NCBI GenBank assembly: GCA_030710605.1 | Contig: CP092864.1 | Span: forward strand, 137,145,255 to 137,209,254 | From: Cordylochernes scorpioides | Taxonomy: Eukaryota > Arthropoda > Arachnida > Pseudoscorpiones > Chernetidae | Direction of reading: 5' to 3' | DNA: 64,000 bases | Shown: one piece after another, positions 10,439 through 22,084 of the stretch | Numbering within the stretch: the first letter of the stretch is position 1 | How the letters are laid out: every line of letters starts with the position of its first letter | Made by a program: the position numbers and the translations under genes | Notes under the pieces: generated by a model | What the model was told of the DNA's origin: nothing | The model's database searches: none | Seen by the model: the letters and a program-made list of their open reading frames with translations, nothing else

Positions 10439-11055
10439 TAATTTAGTTACCATGATTGGTTAACCTACTACGTGGGACCTCACCAAGAAAGACCAACCCT
10501 GTAGTACTCACCCTGTGACATGGAAAGAAAGCAAGGTGCCATGTCCAGACATGGTCTCTGGAGCGGAATATCCCAGATTGTGATTCCACACCATTCTTCT
10601 GGACTCATCCAACCGTGAAGTCCCATCCAACCAGGATCTCTCGCCTTCTTGGACTCTTTCGTTAATTGTCTCAACAACCCTCTTCAGTCCTTGAATACAT
10701 TTCAGTGACCTACCGGGAACTATTAGCTACTTCTTGACTTCTTGTCTTAAGTCAAACAGCAATCTTATACTCCTAAATCTACTTTCCTCTTCAACTCTAC
10801 CTAATCATTATCATGAAGACCCTTGTGTCCTCATAGCAAAGTTTATCTTGAAATTAAATACATATTGTTGCGAGTATAAGCCTGAAAACACTTACAACCT
10901 CCTCCAATAGATGGCGCTTTTGTTTATTTCTAGTCTGGGACTGGTGTGGGAATCGCCTACTGCTGTTTTCCTGTTTCCTGGGGCTAATAGTTGTAAATAC
11001 ACGTTTATATTGGCTCTGGGTTGTAAATTACTGTAAATACCTGTTAATGGGTAAG
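10439..11055. other. Higher-GC interval, unclassified
   Basis: More GC-rich than its surroundings. A 65-codon minus frame (10480-10677) has a Trp-rich peptide with no family I recognise. It may be a decayed retroelement part because LINE fragments follow. Confidence 0.3.
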
Positions 11056-11442
11056 GTCCTCTGGCAAAGGCTGGAGCTCTTGGCCTACCTGAAGCCAGAG
11101 AATCTACCACCCAACTAGACGAAAGAGACCTCCTCCGTACCATCAAAACCCAATGCCTGCAGGAATGGCAATCTAATGCTGCACACGACTGGTACAGAGT
11201 AGAAGGGACAAGCACCAGTTCTGTTCTCCCAAGAGAACAACAGTCTTTGATTTCCAGACTTAAGTCTGGTCATCTACGGACAATGACTTTCCAGAATGGT
11301 TGCAAGGTTTTCCCACTACGTTCTAAGTGTCAAACTACAACCCCAAACCACATTATTGACTGTATTGACTCATCCATTGATGAACTCTATTCATTCCCAG
11401 CACAGACACCATCAACAAGCTCTACAAGCTTGATACCCTGAT
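11056..11442 (+). pseudogene. Non-LTR retrotransposon (jockey-like) ORF2 3' fragment
   Basis: The frame is open from 11056 and ends at TGA 11440-11442, after a stop at 11053-11055. It encodes the tail that follows RNase H or RT in jockey-type LINEs. EWQSNAAHDWYR is followed by SRLKSGHLRTMTFQNGCK and then C-x(8)-NHIIDC, matching the usual SGHL-ltF-C-C-peHIldC layout. The N-terminal ORF2 domains are missing. Family assignment rests on motif memory. Confidence 0.6.
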
Positions 11443-11853
11443 ATGATTGAGTGGAGTTAAGAAATAAGAAGAAGATATTCTAGTTATTATGTAATGTGGA
11501 TTAAAGATGACAATAAAAGAAGAGTGTTAGCAGACTTGTTGCTGGTTGCTGTTGTAACTCTCTCTTTAACACCACAGTCGCTACTCTTCTGGTAAGTCTC
11601 TCGTGTCCCCCACAAGTGGTAAGGCCGAGAGATACTGCCAGAGGAAAGGAGATCCACTTGAGTAGTGGTTCTCAGAGTTCTTTGGGCTGTCTGCAGGGTA
11701 GGGCTGCAGAGGTGAAGCAACGGAGCCAGGGTAGGTGATCCACGGTGGATGAAACGACGTCGTCGCGAAGAACCGAAGGGGAAACACGCGGCAATATGTT
11801 GATGAATTTCATCTAACTAAGCTTCAGGTATTTGGTTTAGTTGAAATTTGAAG
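11443..11853. other. Unclassified GC-richer interval
   Basis: It lies between two LINE fragments of opposite orientation. Minus frames of 68-77 codons overlap each other and look like shadows. No domain is seen. Confidence 0.35.
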
Positions 11854-12102
11854 TTAAAGGTATAATTTCTTAACTAAAATTTGGTACATATCTTCTAGAT
11901 CTGGTTGGTTTAAGTCTTCCTTCAGTATCTTGTTTGATAGGTTGAATGGAGCTCCTATACTTGTCCGAAGGCAGATTATCATGAATGCGTTTATTCTATT
12001 TTTGTCTGTGGTTGTAATATATTTGCAACAAACTGGGAGTGCGTATTTTATCATCAGGATAATACAATATGTTAATATGTAAATTGTCTGACTTATATAC
12101 AT
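11854..12102 (-). pseudogene. Non-LTR retrotransposon RT C-terminal fragment
   Basis: 82-codon minus frame. It shows ILTYCIILMIKYALPVCCKY, then a polar segment, then AFMIICLRTSIGAPFNLSNK and LNQPDLEDMYQIL. This matches the post-catalytic region of LINE ORF2, where Y(a)pvW is followed by lQnk-lR-i-gaP and dL-iP-l-e-i. The RT palm is not nearby, so this is a broken fragment. It is inverted relative to 11056-11442. Confidence 0.55.
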
Positions 12103-12584
12103 GTATGATAATTATGAATAAGAGTCAATGCCAACAATACACACAAATACAGCTTTATTAAGACCACCGGTCTTATACAGATTCGCCGCAGGAAGAAATC
12201 ATAGATGGAGCTCCTATACTCCAGTAAGTACAACACCCAACAACAGCCTACAGGTCCGACACATGTCCAGTGGCCACACCGTACATAGGTTAGCGTATCA
12301 CTGAAAAGACGAGTGTGGAATCAGCCGTGGTCTTCGCTTTCCTCATCCAAATGGACCACGACATCCGGCGATTCTATTAATCTCCTCCGGACGGTGACTG
12401 CCGCCTTGTGAATTTAAATAAACCAAAGACCTTGATCAAACATCATTGTATTCATCCAGTTATATATTTGTTGACTATCGGATTGAGACAAGGATAAATC
12501 CCCCAAGAATTCTTTTCTGTTTCTCCAAGCAAAATCAACCAAAGGCCAACAATACTCAGTTGTCAAAATATACAATGAGTGGTC
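12103..12584. other. Unclassified interval with possible decayed coding on minus
   Basis: 12120-12412 is GC-richer and unassigned. 12414-12590 is open on minus and reads as an ordinary-looking peptide (including AWRNRKEFLGDLSLSQSD) before entering SINE sequence. I do not recognise it. Confidence 0.25.
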
Positions 12585-12868
12585 ACTGGAAGGATGGTCT
12601 AAACCGTTAGTTTTCAACCGGGATCGAATCCCGCATTGGACACTTATTTTCTAATAAAAAAATGCTCCATTGCCCCCGTTTCTTTCAAAAGTCCAACCCC
12701 ACCATCAAGTGCAAGTAACCAAACGGGGTTCTGGCACATTTGTAAGTGTAAGAGTCGAACTGATTTTCACATGTGTATACATGTGGTACACTTATAGTAA
12801 AAGCAGTCGCCAATTTCTACCCATCATAATTATCATGGCCTGTACCACGTGTACTGGGGTTAATTAAT
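12585..12868 (+). mobile_element. tRNA-derived SINE, family S2, plus-strand copy
   Basis: The head begins AAGGATGGTCTAAACCGTTAG and has a B-box-like GGGATCGAATCCCGCATTGG. The body passes CCAAACGGGGTTCTGG and ends ATCATGGCCTGTACCACGTG at about 12850. It lies opposite to the copies at 2587, 3115 and 14950. Confidence 0.7.
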
Positions 12869-13310
12869 AAAATTAAAAAAAAAAAACACTTCTCTCCCCT
12901 CTAAGACAAGTCACAGTCTTTGAGGTAACTGAGAAAGTTGAACATATTGCGCTGAGGTCTATGCAAAGTTCCGTTGTAATATGCAAATAGAAGGCAACAA
13001 GAATTATTTGGCAGACGATGAATTGGTCTATTGGTCAAATTCTGAAGAAGTAGATAGAACTTCCTGGTTAGGGTCGAGGTTTTGATGGACGGGCAGGTGT
13101 GTCCTAAAGATCTGTCAAAACCCCCTAGCTTTATTGTAGCGTGCTCGAGGTCAATTCGCTATAGTAAATTGGCGGAATTCCCATTTTTCTACTGATATCC
13201 TTTTTTATAGATGGACAGCTTTCAATAATGGTGATCTATACTATCTTACTTCATCATTTACTGATTGTTGCTATGAGAAACCCATTATCTTCATAGTAGC
13301 CACGTTTTAC
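12869..13310. other. Unannotated interval before the minisatellite
   Basis: No motif recognised. Low-complexity A-run at 12869-12886. Confidence 0.35.
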
Positions 13311-13324
13311 TGAGCTGTTTATAC

Positions 13325-14935
13325 CTTTTGTTTGAATGGAACGTCCTGAAGAATTTTTTGTTTGATTGGAACGTCTTGAAGAAGCTTTTGTTTGACTGAA
13401 ACGTCCTGAAGAAGATTTTGCTCAACTGAAACGTCCTGAAGAAACTTTTGTTTGACTGAAACATCCTGAAGAATGTTTTGATTGACTGAAACGTCCTGAA
13501 GAAGCTTTTGTTTGACTGAAACGTCCTGAAGAAGCTTTTGTTTGACTGAAACGTTCTGAAGAATTTTTTGTTTGATTGGAACGTCTTGAAGAAGCTTTTG
13601 TTTGACTGAAACGTCCTGAAGAAGGTTTTGCTCAACTGAAACGTCCTGAAGAAACTTTTGTTTGACTAAAACATCCTGAAGAAGGTTTTGTTTGACTGAA
13701 ACGTCCTGAAGAAGCTTTTGCTTGACTGAAACGTCCTGAAGAAGCTTTTGTTTGACTGAAACGTCCTGAAGAAGCTTTTGTTTGACTGAAACGTTCTGAA
13801 GAATTTTTTGTTTGATTGGAACGTCTTGAAGAAGCTTTTGTTTGACTGAAACGTCCTGAAGAAGGTTTTGCTCAACTGAAACGTCCTGAAGAAACTTTTG
13901 TTTGACTAAAACATCCTGAAGAAGGTTTTGTTTGACTGAAACGTCCTGAAGAAGCTTTTGCTTGACTGAAACGTCCTGAAGAAGCTTTTGTTTGACTGAA
14001 ACGTCGTGAAGAAGCTTTCGTTTGACTGAAACGTCCTGAAGAAGCTTTTGTTTGACTGAAACGTCCTGAAGAAGTTTTTGTTGACTGAAACGTCCTGAAG
14101 AAGCTTTTGTTTGACTGAAACGTCGTGAAGAAGCTTTTTTTTGACTGAAACGTCCTGAAGAAACTTTTGTTTGACTGAAACGTCCTGAAGAAGGTTTTGT
14201 TCAACTGAAACGTCCTGAAGAAACTTTTGTTTGACTGAAACATCCTGAAGAAGGTTTTGTTTGAATGAAACGTCCTGAAGAAGCTTTTGTTTGACTGAAA
14301 CGTCCTGAAGAAACTTTTGTTTGACTGAAACGTCCTGAAGAAACTTTTGTTTGACTCAAACGTCCTGAAGAAGGTTTTGTTCAACTGAAACGTCCTGTAG
14401 AAGTTTTTGTTTGACTGAAACGTCCTGAAGAAGTTTTTGTTTGACCGAAACGTCCTGAAGAAGCTTTTGTTTGACTGAATCGTCCTGAAGAAACCTTTGT
14501 TTGACTGAAACGTCCTGAAGAAGCTTTCGTTTGACTGAAACGTCCTGAAGAAGCTTTTGTTTGACTGAAACGTCTTGAAGAAGCTTTTGTTTGACTGAAA
14601 CGTCCTGAAGAAGCTTTTGTTTGACTGAAACGTCTTGAAGAAGCTTTTGCTTGACTGAAACGTCCTGAAGAAGCTTTTGCTTGACTGAAACGTCCTGAAG
14701 AAGCTTTTGTTTGACAGAAACGTCCTGAAGAAGCTTTTGTTTGACTGAAACGTTCTGAAAAAGCTTTTGTTTGACTGAAACGTCCTGAAGAAGCTTTTGT
14801 TTGACTGAAACGTCCTGAAGAAGCTTTTGTTTGACTGAAACGTCCTGAAGAAACTTTTGTTTGACTGAAACGTCCTGAAGAAGGTTTTGTTTGACTGAAA
14901 CGTCCTTAAGAAGCTTTTGTTTGAAGCCATTTTCT
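13325..14935 (-). repeat. 30-bp minisatellite encoding a decapeptide on minus
   Basis: More than 50 units of about 30 bp. The typical plus unit has GAAGCTTTTGTTTGACTGAA then ACGTCCTGAA. On minus each unit reads S-F-F-R-T-F-Q-S-N-K. Frames of 357, 69 and 114 codons result; a single-base loss near 14085 (GTTTTTGTTGACTG) shifts the long frame. A higher-order repeat of about 240 bp is visible, since GAATTTTTTGTTTGATTGG recurs at 13561 and 13801. The array ends against a SINE S2 at 14950. No signal peptide, splice signal or flanking gene supports translation. Confidence 0.85.
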
Positions 14936-14949
14936 TTTTCTTCATAAAA

Positions 14950-15262
14950 AAGTGTCCAATGCGGGATTTGATCCCTAGTCGTGGGTGATAATCATGGTGG
15001 GTAGAAGTAGGCGACAGCTTTTACTGTAAGTGCACCACATGTCTACACATGTGAAAAGTAGTTCGACTTTTCACTTAAAAATGTGTCAATGCCCCGTTTA
15101 GTTACTTGCACTCGCTGGTAGGGTTGGACTTTTGCAAGAATTGAACCTATTGGGACATTTTTTTTTTATTAGAAAAAAAAGTTATAAATGCTAGATTCTA
15201 TCCCGGGTCGTAGCGGTCAAAAACCAATGGCTTATTCCACCCTTCCACTAACCCCCTGCTTA
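14950..15262 (-). mobile_element. tRNA-derived SINE, family S2, fourth copy
   Basis: Abuts the minisatellite. It contains the S2 body (CACATGTCTACACATGTG, TTAGTTACTTGCACTCGCTGG) and a degraded head at about 15183-15255. A second head remnant (GTGTCCAATGCGGGATTTG) lies at 14951. Confidence 0.65.
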
Positions 15263-15479
15263 AGACATAATTCTCAATACAGTAGTCTCCCATAGGAGCC
15301 TAAAAACATGGATGAACATGGATAAAACAAGAAGTGTGTTTCATGGGAAATGTTTTTTTGATGAGACATTCTGGGAAGTACTATGTTTTCAGCCGTCTCT
15401 GACATTCAAGATGTTGAAGTTGCTAGATAGATTGTACATATAAGATTAATGCATAGTAATAACGCGTCATCTATATATA

Positions 15480-16055
15480 TAAAATGAAAACACCAAAACG
15501 CGAATGTTTCTTTTCACAAATAAATCAAACTTCTACTGTCCTTACTGCGATGAAAAATATTGGGAGGACTTGGCCAGTGGTGAACCCTCCCAGCGGTTTC
15601 ACCAATTTAATCTACCAGACCGCTTCTTTAGAGCTCTAATACTGTATTGGACGATTCTGATTTTATATGCTACACTGAAGGGTGGAATCTTAGAAATGGT
15701 ATTTAAGCAAACTGTGGACATAAGCTTTTAGGACAATAGAAATGTATTTATATGTAATTATACTGTCCTAAAAGCTTTTGTACATTGTTTGTTTGAATAC
15801 CATTTCTAAGATTCCACCCTTCAGTGTAGCATATAAAATCAGGATGATCCAATACACAATACAATATAATCCAATACAATACAGATCTAAAGAAGCTGTC
15901 TGGTAGATTAAATTGGCGAAACCGCTGGGAGGGTTCGCCACTGAAGAGCCAAGCCTTCCCAATATTTTTTCATCGCAGTAAGGACAGTAGAAGTTTGATT
16001 TATTTGTGAAAAGAAACATTCGCGTTTTGGTGTTTTCATTTTATATATCTAAGAT
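15480..16055. mobile_element. Large foldback element with CPYC-coding arms
   Basis: Left arm 15480-15734 and right arm 15769-16052 are near-perfect inverse copies separated by about 35 bp. Each arm is open for 75-83 codons when read inward from the outer end: FLFTNKSNFYCPYCDEK, then a polar segment, then LPDRFFRALIL or equivalent. The right arm has a short extra repeat (CAATACACAATACAATATAA). The C-P-Y-C pair recalls a zinc-binding knuckle, but the frame is short and arms elsewhere are broken, so the peptide may be incidental. Copies lie at 720, 1015, 26655, 63305 and 63815. Confidence 0.75.
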
Positions 16056-16341
16056 TGTTAAAGAATATCTTCATCTGAAACTTCTTGTTTAATTCTAGTT
16101 CTTTTTATTGAATAACCATAACAACTCATTCGTATAATCCAGCATATATTGGATGCTGTTTGATTTACATGTAGATTGCTGGCGAAGTCGTGTTGTATAT
16201 GCAAATATGGAAACGTAAATATATATTGTCGCTGCATAAAATTTGCATAGTTTTAATTCAAATATTTAAATTTGTTATGTAAATTTCTTGTAATAATCTT
16301 GTATGTAAATTTTTGGTATATATGGTCAATAAAGTTTATAG

Positions 16342-16521
16342 AGAAAACTGCACCTCGTGTGATTGTAATTGGTAGCGCTAATCCTAGTACAAGTCGACAA
16401 GAAAAATCTGTGACAATATATATATGTGGTATGCCCACTCAATGGTTAAGTTGCATAAATCGTCTGCTTTCGACAGCTACGAAAGTAGATAAGGAAAATG
16501 ATGGTGTAACCTGGGAAGCAG
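16342..16521 (+). CDS. Candidate host exon, unrecognised protein
   Basis: An open segment between a TTTATAG acceptor (ending 16341) and a GCAG|GTGGGAG donor (GT at 16522). It reads TAPRVIVIGSANPSTSRQEK, then SVTIYICGMPTQWLSCINRL, then a lysine-rich stretch ending in GVTWEA. Composition and hydrophobic pattern are protein-like and unlike the surrounding AT-rich noise. The acceptor's pyrimidine tract is weak. The frame also stays open beyond the donor to 16625. I do not recognise the family. It would be an internal exon of 180 nt, beginning with two split-codon bases and ending with one. Confidence 0.35.
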
Positions 16522-17290
16522 GTGGGAGTGGTACCTCCTTTGGGAATAAAAATCTACCTTTTTTTAAAACAATTATTATTTGTTTTGTCATTTGTATTCT
16601 AGATTTAATTTGTATTTTTTACTGATCAACAATAGGTTATAAAAATATGAAAATACTGAAATATCTGTGATTTTCTTTTTCTTTAATTTTTTCTAGATGC
16701 AGGTATGCTATTTAAAGAAAAATTAACAATAATTCGAAATTACATTGTAAGATAAATAATTATTCACCTTATCAAAATCTTTGTTATAATTTCGAACCAA
16801 AAGATTATATATTTCAATATGGCGGCATATTTTATTTATTAAAATCTGGGCAAGTTTTCAAGCCACAGGCTCATGTTTTAGAGAGGCTATGTAGCTTGAA
16901 AGAACGCTTGGATTCTAATGTATCGCCATTTTGTTGTATATAATCTTTTGATTGAAAATATTCATTTTATTATATATTATTAAATTGCACAAAAATACGA
17001 TGACGAATATTTATTAATGAAAGTAAATATAAATGTGTGTTTATAATTATATACAAAACGAGAGTTAATTTATATTTCTACTAATTAAAAATAAAAATTA
17101 TCCAAAATAGATTAAACATGGTATAAAAATGTTGCTAAATTATTATCAATAACCTTGAAGATTTATATGCCGTTAAATTATTCTGACAATGACAGAAAGC
17201 TTCTCATTCATCATCTCAAAATAAGATTTATGATATGCAGAAAAAATGATAGCTAAAAATGTAAAAAAAAAAAAAACGTATCTTTTGACC
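16522..17290. other. AT-rich, no gene seen
   Basis: If 16342-16521 is an exon, this would be intron. No repeats recognised. Confidence 0.35.
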
Positions 17291-17291
17291 A

Positions 17292-17448
17292 GTAAACTAT
17301 ATTTAAGAATGTGTGAGATATTTGTGAGACGATAGTGAGTGGAAGATGTGACGTCGGCGACATCAAACAACACACCCTGGTGGTGGTGGTGGCACACAGT
17401 TCGTTTGGCGTCGGCAGCGGTGGGCGAAGTTTCGTCTGCGCCATGAAG
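17292..17448 (+). promoter_or_regulatory. Possible promoter and first exon (GC-rich island)
   Basis: A GC- and CpG-richer patch of about 120 bp in AT-rich DNA. A TATATTTAAG box-like string lies at 17298. The patch contains GTGACGTCGGCGAC (a CRE-like TGACGTC at 17349). It ends GCGCCATGAAG|GTAGGT, with a good Kozak context for the ATG at 17443 and a consensus donor at 17449. This would give a first coding exon of only two codons. No transcript evidence is available. Confidence 0.3.
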
Positions 17449-19628
17449 GTAGGTTCGTTTGCTCGCCTTTTGTACGTTATCTTTTGGTCGTATTTGAAAA
17501 TTATCCTTGCAAAAATTTTTTATATTTAAAGTCTATTTACTATTTTGCATTATATTATCTATTTATGTAACATTTTCTCATTTTATGATCTTTTAAAATC
17601 TTGAATTAATTTTTCATATATTATTATTTACCTGATATTAATATTTACTTTTCATTTTTTTTTATAGAGAGGGGGACGTTTTTCCATAGGTATTGTTATT
17701 TGAGTGAATTCAGCTAAGTATTAAAATAATATAAAATTTTATTTGGTTTAACCTGATACTCTTGATATTTGTATTTTTATATACACATCTTCACTCCAAA
17801 ATATATAAGTTAAAATTATTATTATTTTCTGAAAAAAATATATATATTCGCGGAATTTTATTCGCTTATAATCTCTATAAAAAATTCATATTATTTTTAA
17901 AATATCCTAATAAAGAGAGAGGTGTGCATAATAGTTGTTATAAATTACTAACCAGAAGATAGTTATGAAAATTTGAACAAAATTAGAAAGTTTATGCATT
18001 TTTTATGTGAAAGTGGGCAGAAAGTGTTTTTAATGTATTCATTGTGTTTTTCCTACCTTTGTTCATTTTATAAAAAAGTGAGCCTCGCCTTTTTCTTTAT
18101 TATTTCCTCTTATTTTCCATTTATATTCATTTTTAAATGTATTATTTTATATTTAGGATACTCCAATATAACTCGCATATTTTTGCTATCATAGAATAAA
18201 TTTCATATTATGCCATAAAAATAGATATTATATACCTTTATTGCATTTTAAAAATAAATTTATAAATACATTCAGTAAAATAAGATATTCCTTGCTATTT
18301 TATTCTTATAATTTCATTTTTTATTATAAAATATAGTGACTTTTTAAAAGTTTTTATTTTTTATTCCATTTTATTTTAAAATTTTGAGGATCTAATTTTA
18401 AAAATATCTTTTGCGATGCAAATTTACAACAACAAAAAGCTTTATGAGCTTTTGATCTTATACAGATTCTCAGAGTAGAAGAGGGCATATGATGTTAATT
18501 TACTATAACATTTTAACTTTCCAATTTTCGTTTTAATAATTCTTTTTTATTATTTTTTATTTTTTTTACACAACAAAAATCAAAATAGAGTATTTGACCC
18601 TTGTACCTTTTAAAAAGGTTTCAGGGTGCTCTTTTTACAACACAATAATACTTTTTAAAGTAAAAAAGCATATATTGGATAAATTGAATTTAAAATATAT
18701 ATAAATATATATTTTAAAGCGCGCGCCTATATTGCTAAAATGTGAATCAACGATTGAAAATATTTTTCGCAAAAAATTCAAACACTCTCTCTCTCTGGAG
18801 AATTTATTCTATTTTTATTTTCAAGAGTTATATTTAAATTTGTAATAAAAAAAATAATCAACACATTAAAGAAATCTTTGATTAAATTTATAGAGAATTT
18901 TCTTTTGATAAATACTTTATCCTAAATATATAGAGCATCCATACTATCAGAAATGTTACAAAAGAAAGTCTATTTTGGAAATGTGATTTATCTTTTTAAA
19001 ATAGTTACATTCTATGTCAAGGTCGAATTTTTTTTTTTTTTTTCAAATCTTGACGTAAAAAATATTTTGAAATACAAATCGTAATTTAGATTAATAAAGT
19101 TTGATCATAATAAATAAAATATAAATGATTATATTTTATATATTAATTTGATAAAATAAATTTGTGAAAGACTATTTTCTTTCTTTGGTGGAATTAGTAT
19201 TTTGATTAGAAAGAAAGTTGAAAACTTTAATGATGATTTTCTGAATTTATCTTCTGCTATTTTTTCATATTTACATATTCTTGGATTCCGTTCTTCTTTT
19301 TAGTAGATTTAGATTTAGTGATTTATTTGATTTAGTAATTTATTTAATTTATGATTTAGAGCACAATAGTCATGATTAGATTTTTAATTTGGCTCTAGCT
19401 GACCCTGATCTCTACCATGTATTCTTTTTAGTAGATGATCTCTCAAATTTTGAACAGTAATATACTTGGGAATGTATTTTTGCTTTTCTATCGCTTTTCA
19501 CATATCGCAGTATTGTTATCATTAAAACGTATTCAGTTACATTTTCCCAATTATCTTCTATCAGAAGCTATTCGACAATGTCATTCTTCTTTTACTCTTG
19601 CCATTACTAGTATTTCCCTCTTTTCCAG
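17449..19628. other. AT-rich, no gene seen
   Basis: Long AT-rich stretch. ORFs of 60-76 codons here are low-complexity. A GCGCGCGCC block occurs at 18719-18727. Confidence 0.35.
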
Positions 19629-19868
19629 GTATTTTTATCGATCTTCCAATCTCGACCATTTATAAGGATTTGGAGTCAGTTTTATCGAGACTTGTCTGAA
19701 TGAAATAACAGAGGACAAGTTGACATTTATGTCGCCATCGCGTGAAATACGATCATAGAGGGTAGCGGTGTCCCTAAAGATGGCCTCAATTCTCCTTCAA
19801 TTAGAGAGGGACCTGTAATTGTCTCTGCACCGCACGACCACCGCCCTGCTACCAGGAAGTTGGATCAG
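19629..19868 (+). other. Possible exon, non-coding or broken
   Basis: A strong acceptor-like tract (TTTCCCTCTTTTCCAG, ends 19628) and a consensus donor (GGATCAG|GTAGGT, GT at 19869) bound 240 nt. Parts read as plausible protein in different frames (for example DLPISTIYKDLESVLSRL; ITEDKLTFMSPSRE; GVPKDGLNSPSIREGPVIV), but every frame has a stop. It could be a UTR exon, a pseudo-exon, or two exons with a short intron. Confidence 0.25.
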
Positions 19869-19874
19869 GTAGGT

Positions 19875-21135
19875 GATGGTTAGCAATAACATGTTAACTA
19901 GTGGTTAGCATGGAATTAAATAATGGTAAATAGTTATATATGGTTAGCTGGTGGTAAGCAATAACATGTTAGCTGGTGGTTAGCATGGAATGGTAGATTT
20001 GTAGATTTGGGATATGAAATTGAATAATGGTAAATAGTTATAGATAGTTAGCTGGTGGTTAGCAACATGTTAGCTGGTAGTTAGCATGGAATGGTAGACT
20101 TGTATATTTGGGATATGAATAATGGCAAATAGTTATAGATGGTTAACTGGTGGTTAGCAATAAATGTTAACTGGTAAATAGCATGGAATGGTAGACTTGT
20201 AGATTTGAGATATGAAATTGAATAATGACAAATAGTTATAGATGGTTAGCTGGTGGTTAGCAATAACATGTTAGCTGGTGGTTAGCATGGAATGGTAGAC
20301 TTGTGGATTTGGGATATGAAATTGAATAATGGCAAATAGTTATAGATGGTTAGCTGGTGGTTAGCAATAACATGTTAGCTGGTGGTTAGCATGGAATGGT
20401 AGACTTGTGGATTTGGGATATGAAATTGAATAATGGCAAATAGTTATAAATGGTTAGCTGGTGATTAGCAATAACATGTTAGCTGGTGGTTAGCAATAGA
20501 GGCGATGTAATGGTAAACTTGTCAATTTTTGATAGGAAACAAGAATGATGTCTCCAATAGAGAAAGTTATTGGTTATGATGGTAAAACTAGTTATAGTTA
20601 TGGATGAGATAGTCGGCTAGTGAATGTATGATAGGAGATAGCAGAGTGATGGTTACAATAACATGTTAATGGTTAGAATAATTGGTACTAGAAATTATAT
20701 AGTTATAGATGGTTAGCAATAGTAGCGATGAGATAGTAGGCTTGTAAATGTATGATAGGAGATAGCAGGGTGATGGTTACAATAACATGTTAATGGTTAG
20801 AATTGGTACTAGAAATTATATAGTTATAGATGGTTAGCAATAGTAGCGATGAGATAGTAGGCTTGTAAATGTATGATAGGAGATAGCAGGGTGATGGTTA
20901 CAATAACATGCTAATGGTTAGAATTGGTACTAGAAATTATATAGTTATAGATGGTTAGCAATAGTAAGCGATGAGATAGTAGGATTGTAAATGTATGATA
21001 GGAGATAGCAGGGTGTTGGTTACAATAACATGTTAATAGTTAGAATTGGTAGTTAGCAAATATAGATGGTTAGTAATGGCATGTAGAAGGTTAGTTGATA
21101 GTTAAGAAATAGTAATGATGGAATAGTAGGTTTCC
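19875..21135 (+). repeat. Compound minisatellite (105-bp then 121-bp units)
   Basis: 19875-20500 has about five units of about 105 bp built from TTAGCTGGTGGTTAGCA and ATGGAATGGTAGACTTGTAG. 20590-21060 has about four units of about 121 bp with GATAGTAGGCTTGTAAATG and GGAGATAGCAGGGTGATGG. Both share ATAGTTATAGATGGTTAGC, so one probably evolved from the other. The array begins immediately after the possible donor at 19869. Confidence 0.8.
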
Positions 21136-22084
21136 GAATTTGTGACATAAACAAGATTGATGGTTATAATAGCTAGCTAATAGTTATAGATAGTTAGCTG
21201 GTGGTTTACGGTAGAATGACTATTCGCTAGGAAAACTTTTCCCTGAATTCCTGACTGGAAGCAAACCATTACCGGGGGTAAACGATTTTCCAGTAATTGT
21301 AACACAAATTTAAAATTGTTCACATTTCCGTGAAAATTGATAGAAATGAATTTCATTTTTCTGCTACTATCAATCAATCAGATCTATATAAACTCCGCCT
21401 TTGCTGGTCACAAGCCGGATGAAAAAGGGGAAGCAGTAACAAGCTTGCTGAAAACCTGGGTTCAGCTGGCCCGGCTGATAGTACCCTGTAAGGGCTCCAT
21501 ATATACAGGATGAGTCTGTACTCCATGTTAGGAGTAGGTGTACATGGTGTCTGTTCCTCATGTCAGAGGCGGCTATTTCATAATGGAGCTAAGTCGGCCT
21601 GCTATTGAGTAATCCTCCCAGTCTTAATGACAAAGGTAGACGCATTCTACTTCGGAAATAAAAAAAGAATAAGAAGTCCTATATACAGATTAGCTTGAAA
21701 AATACAGCAAAGAGTGGGAAAAAAAGATGGAAAAATACATTAGAAAAGACACAGATATATAGTAAATATATAATAAATATTTTGATATATTTTATAAACA
21801 TAGGTATATTGCTGATTCTATATCTAGCCTTCAAAGTTTTGTTGGCCAAAAAGAGGTCATAATTGACCACAGTGTGAAGGTGCTGTCCAGAAATAGAACG
21901 CAAAGAGAAAGTTGGGGGAAAAGAACAAGTTGAGAGAGAGCCTAGGTAAATAAGACAAAAGTAGAAAGTAAACAGAAGGTTGGTATCTGTGGGCCCTTTC
22001 TTTGTCTTCTTCACACTTGCTAGCTAGATCAGCACTTGTTCAAATTCCAAAGAACCCTCTTCAAATATGGATAGTTTCCATAAA
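21136..22084. other. Unclassified interval
   Basis: 21380-21660 is GC-richer and has no coding signal I recognise. It may be a retroelement UTR. The rest is AT-rich. Confidence 0.3.

Noticed and set aside
13872-14945. 357-codon minus ORF as a real repeat protein
   Set aside because: Entirely minisatellite, begins in low-complexity TTC-rich sequence, and the array is broken into three frames.
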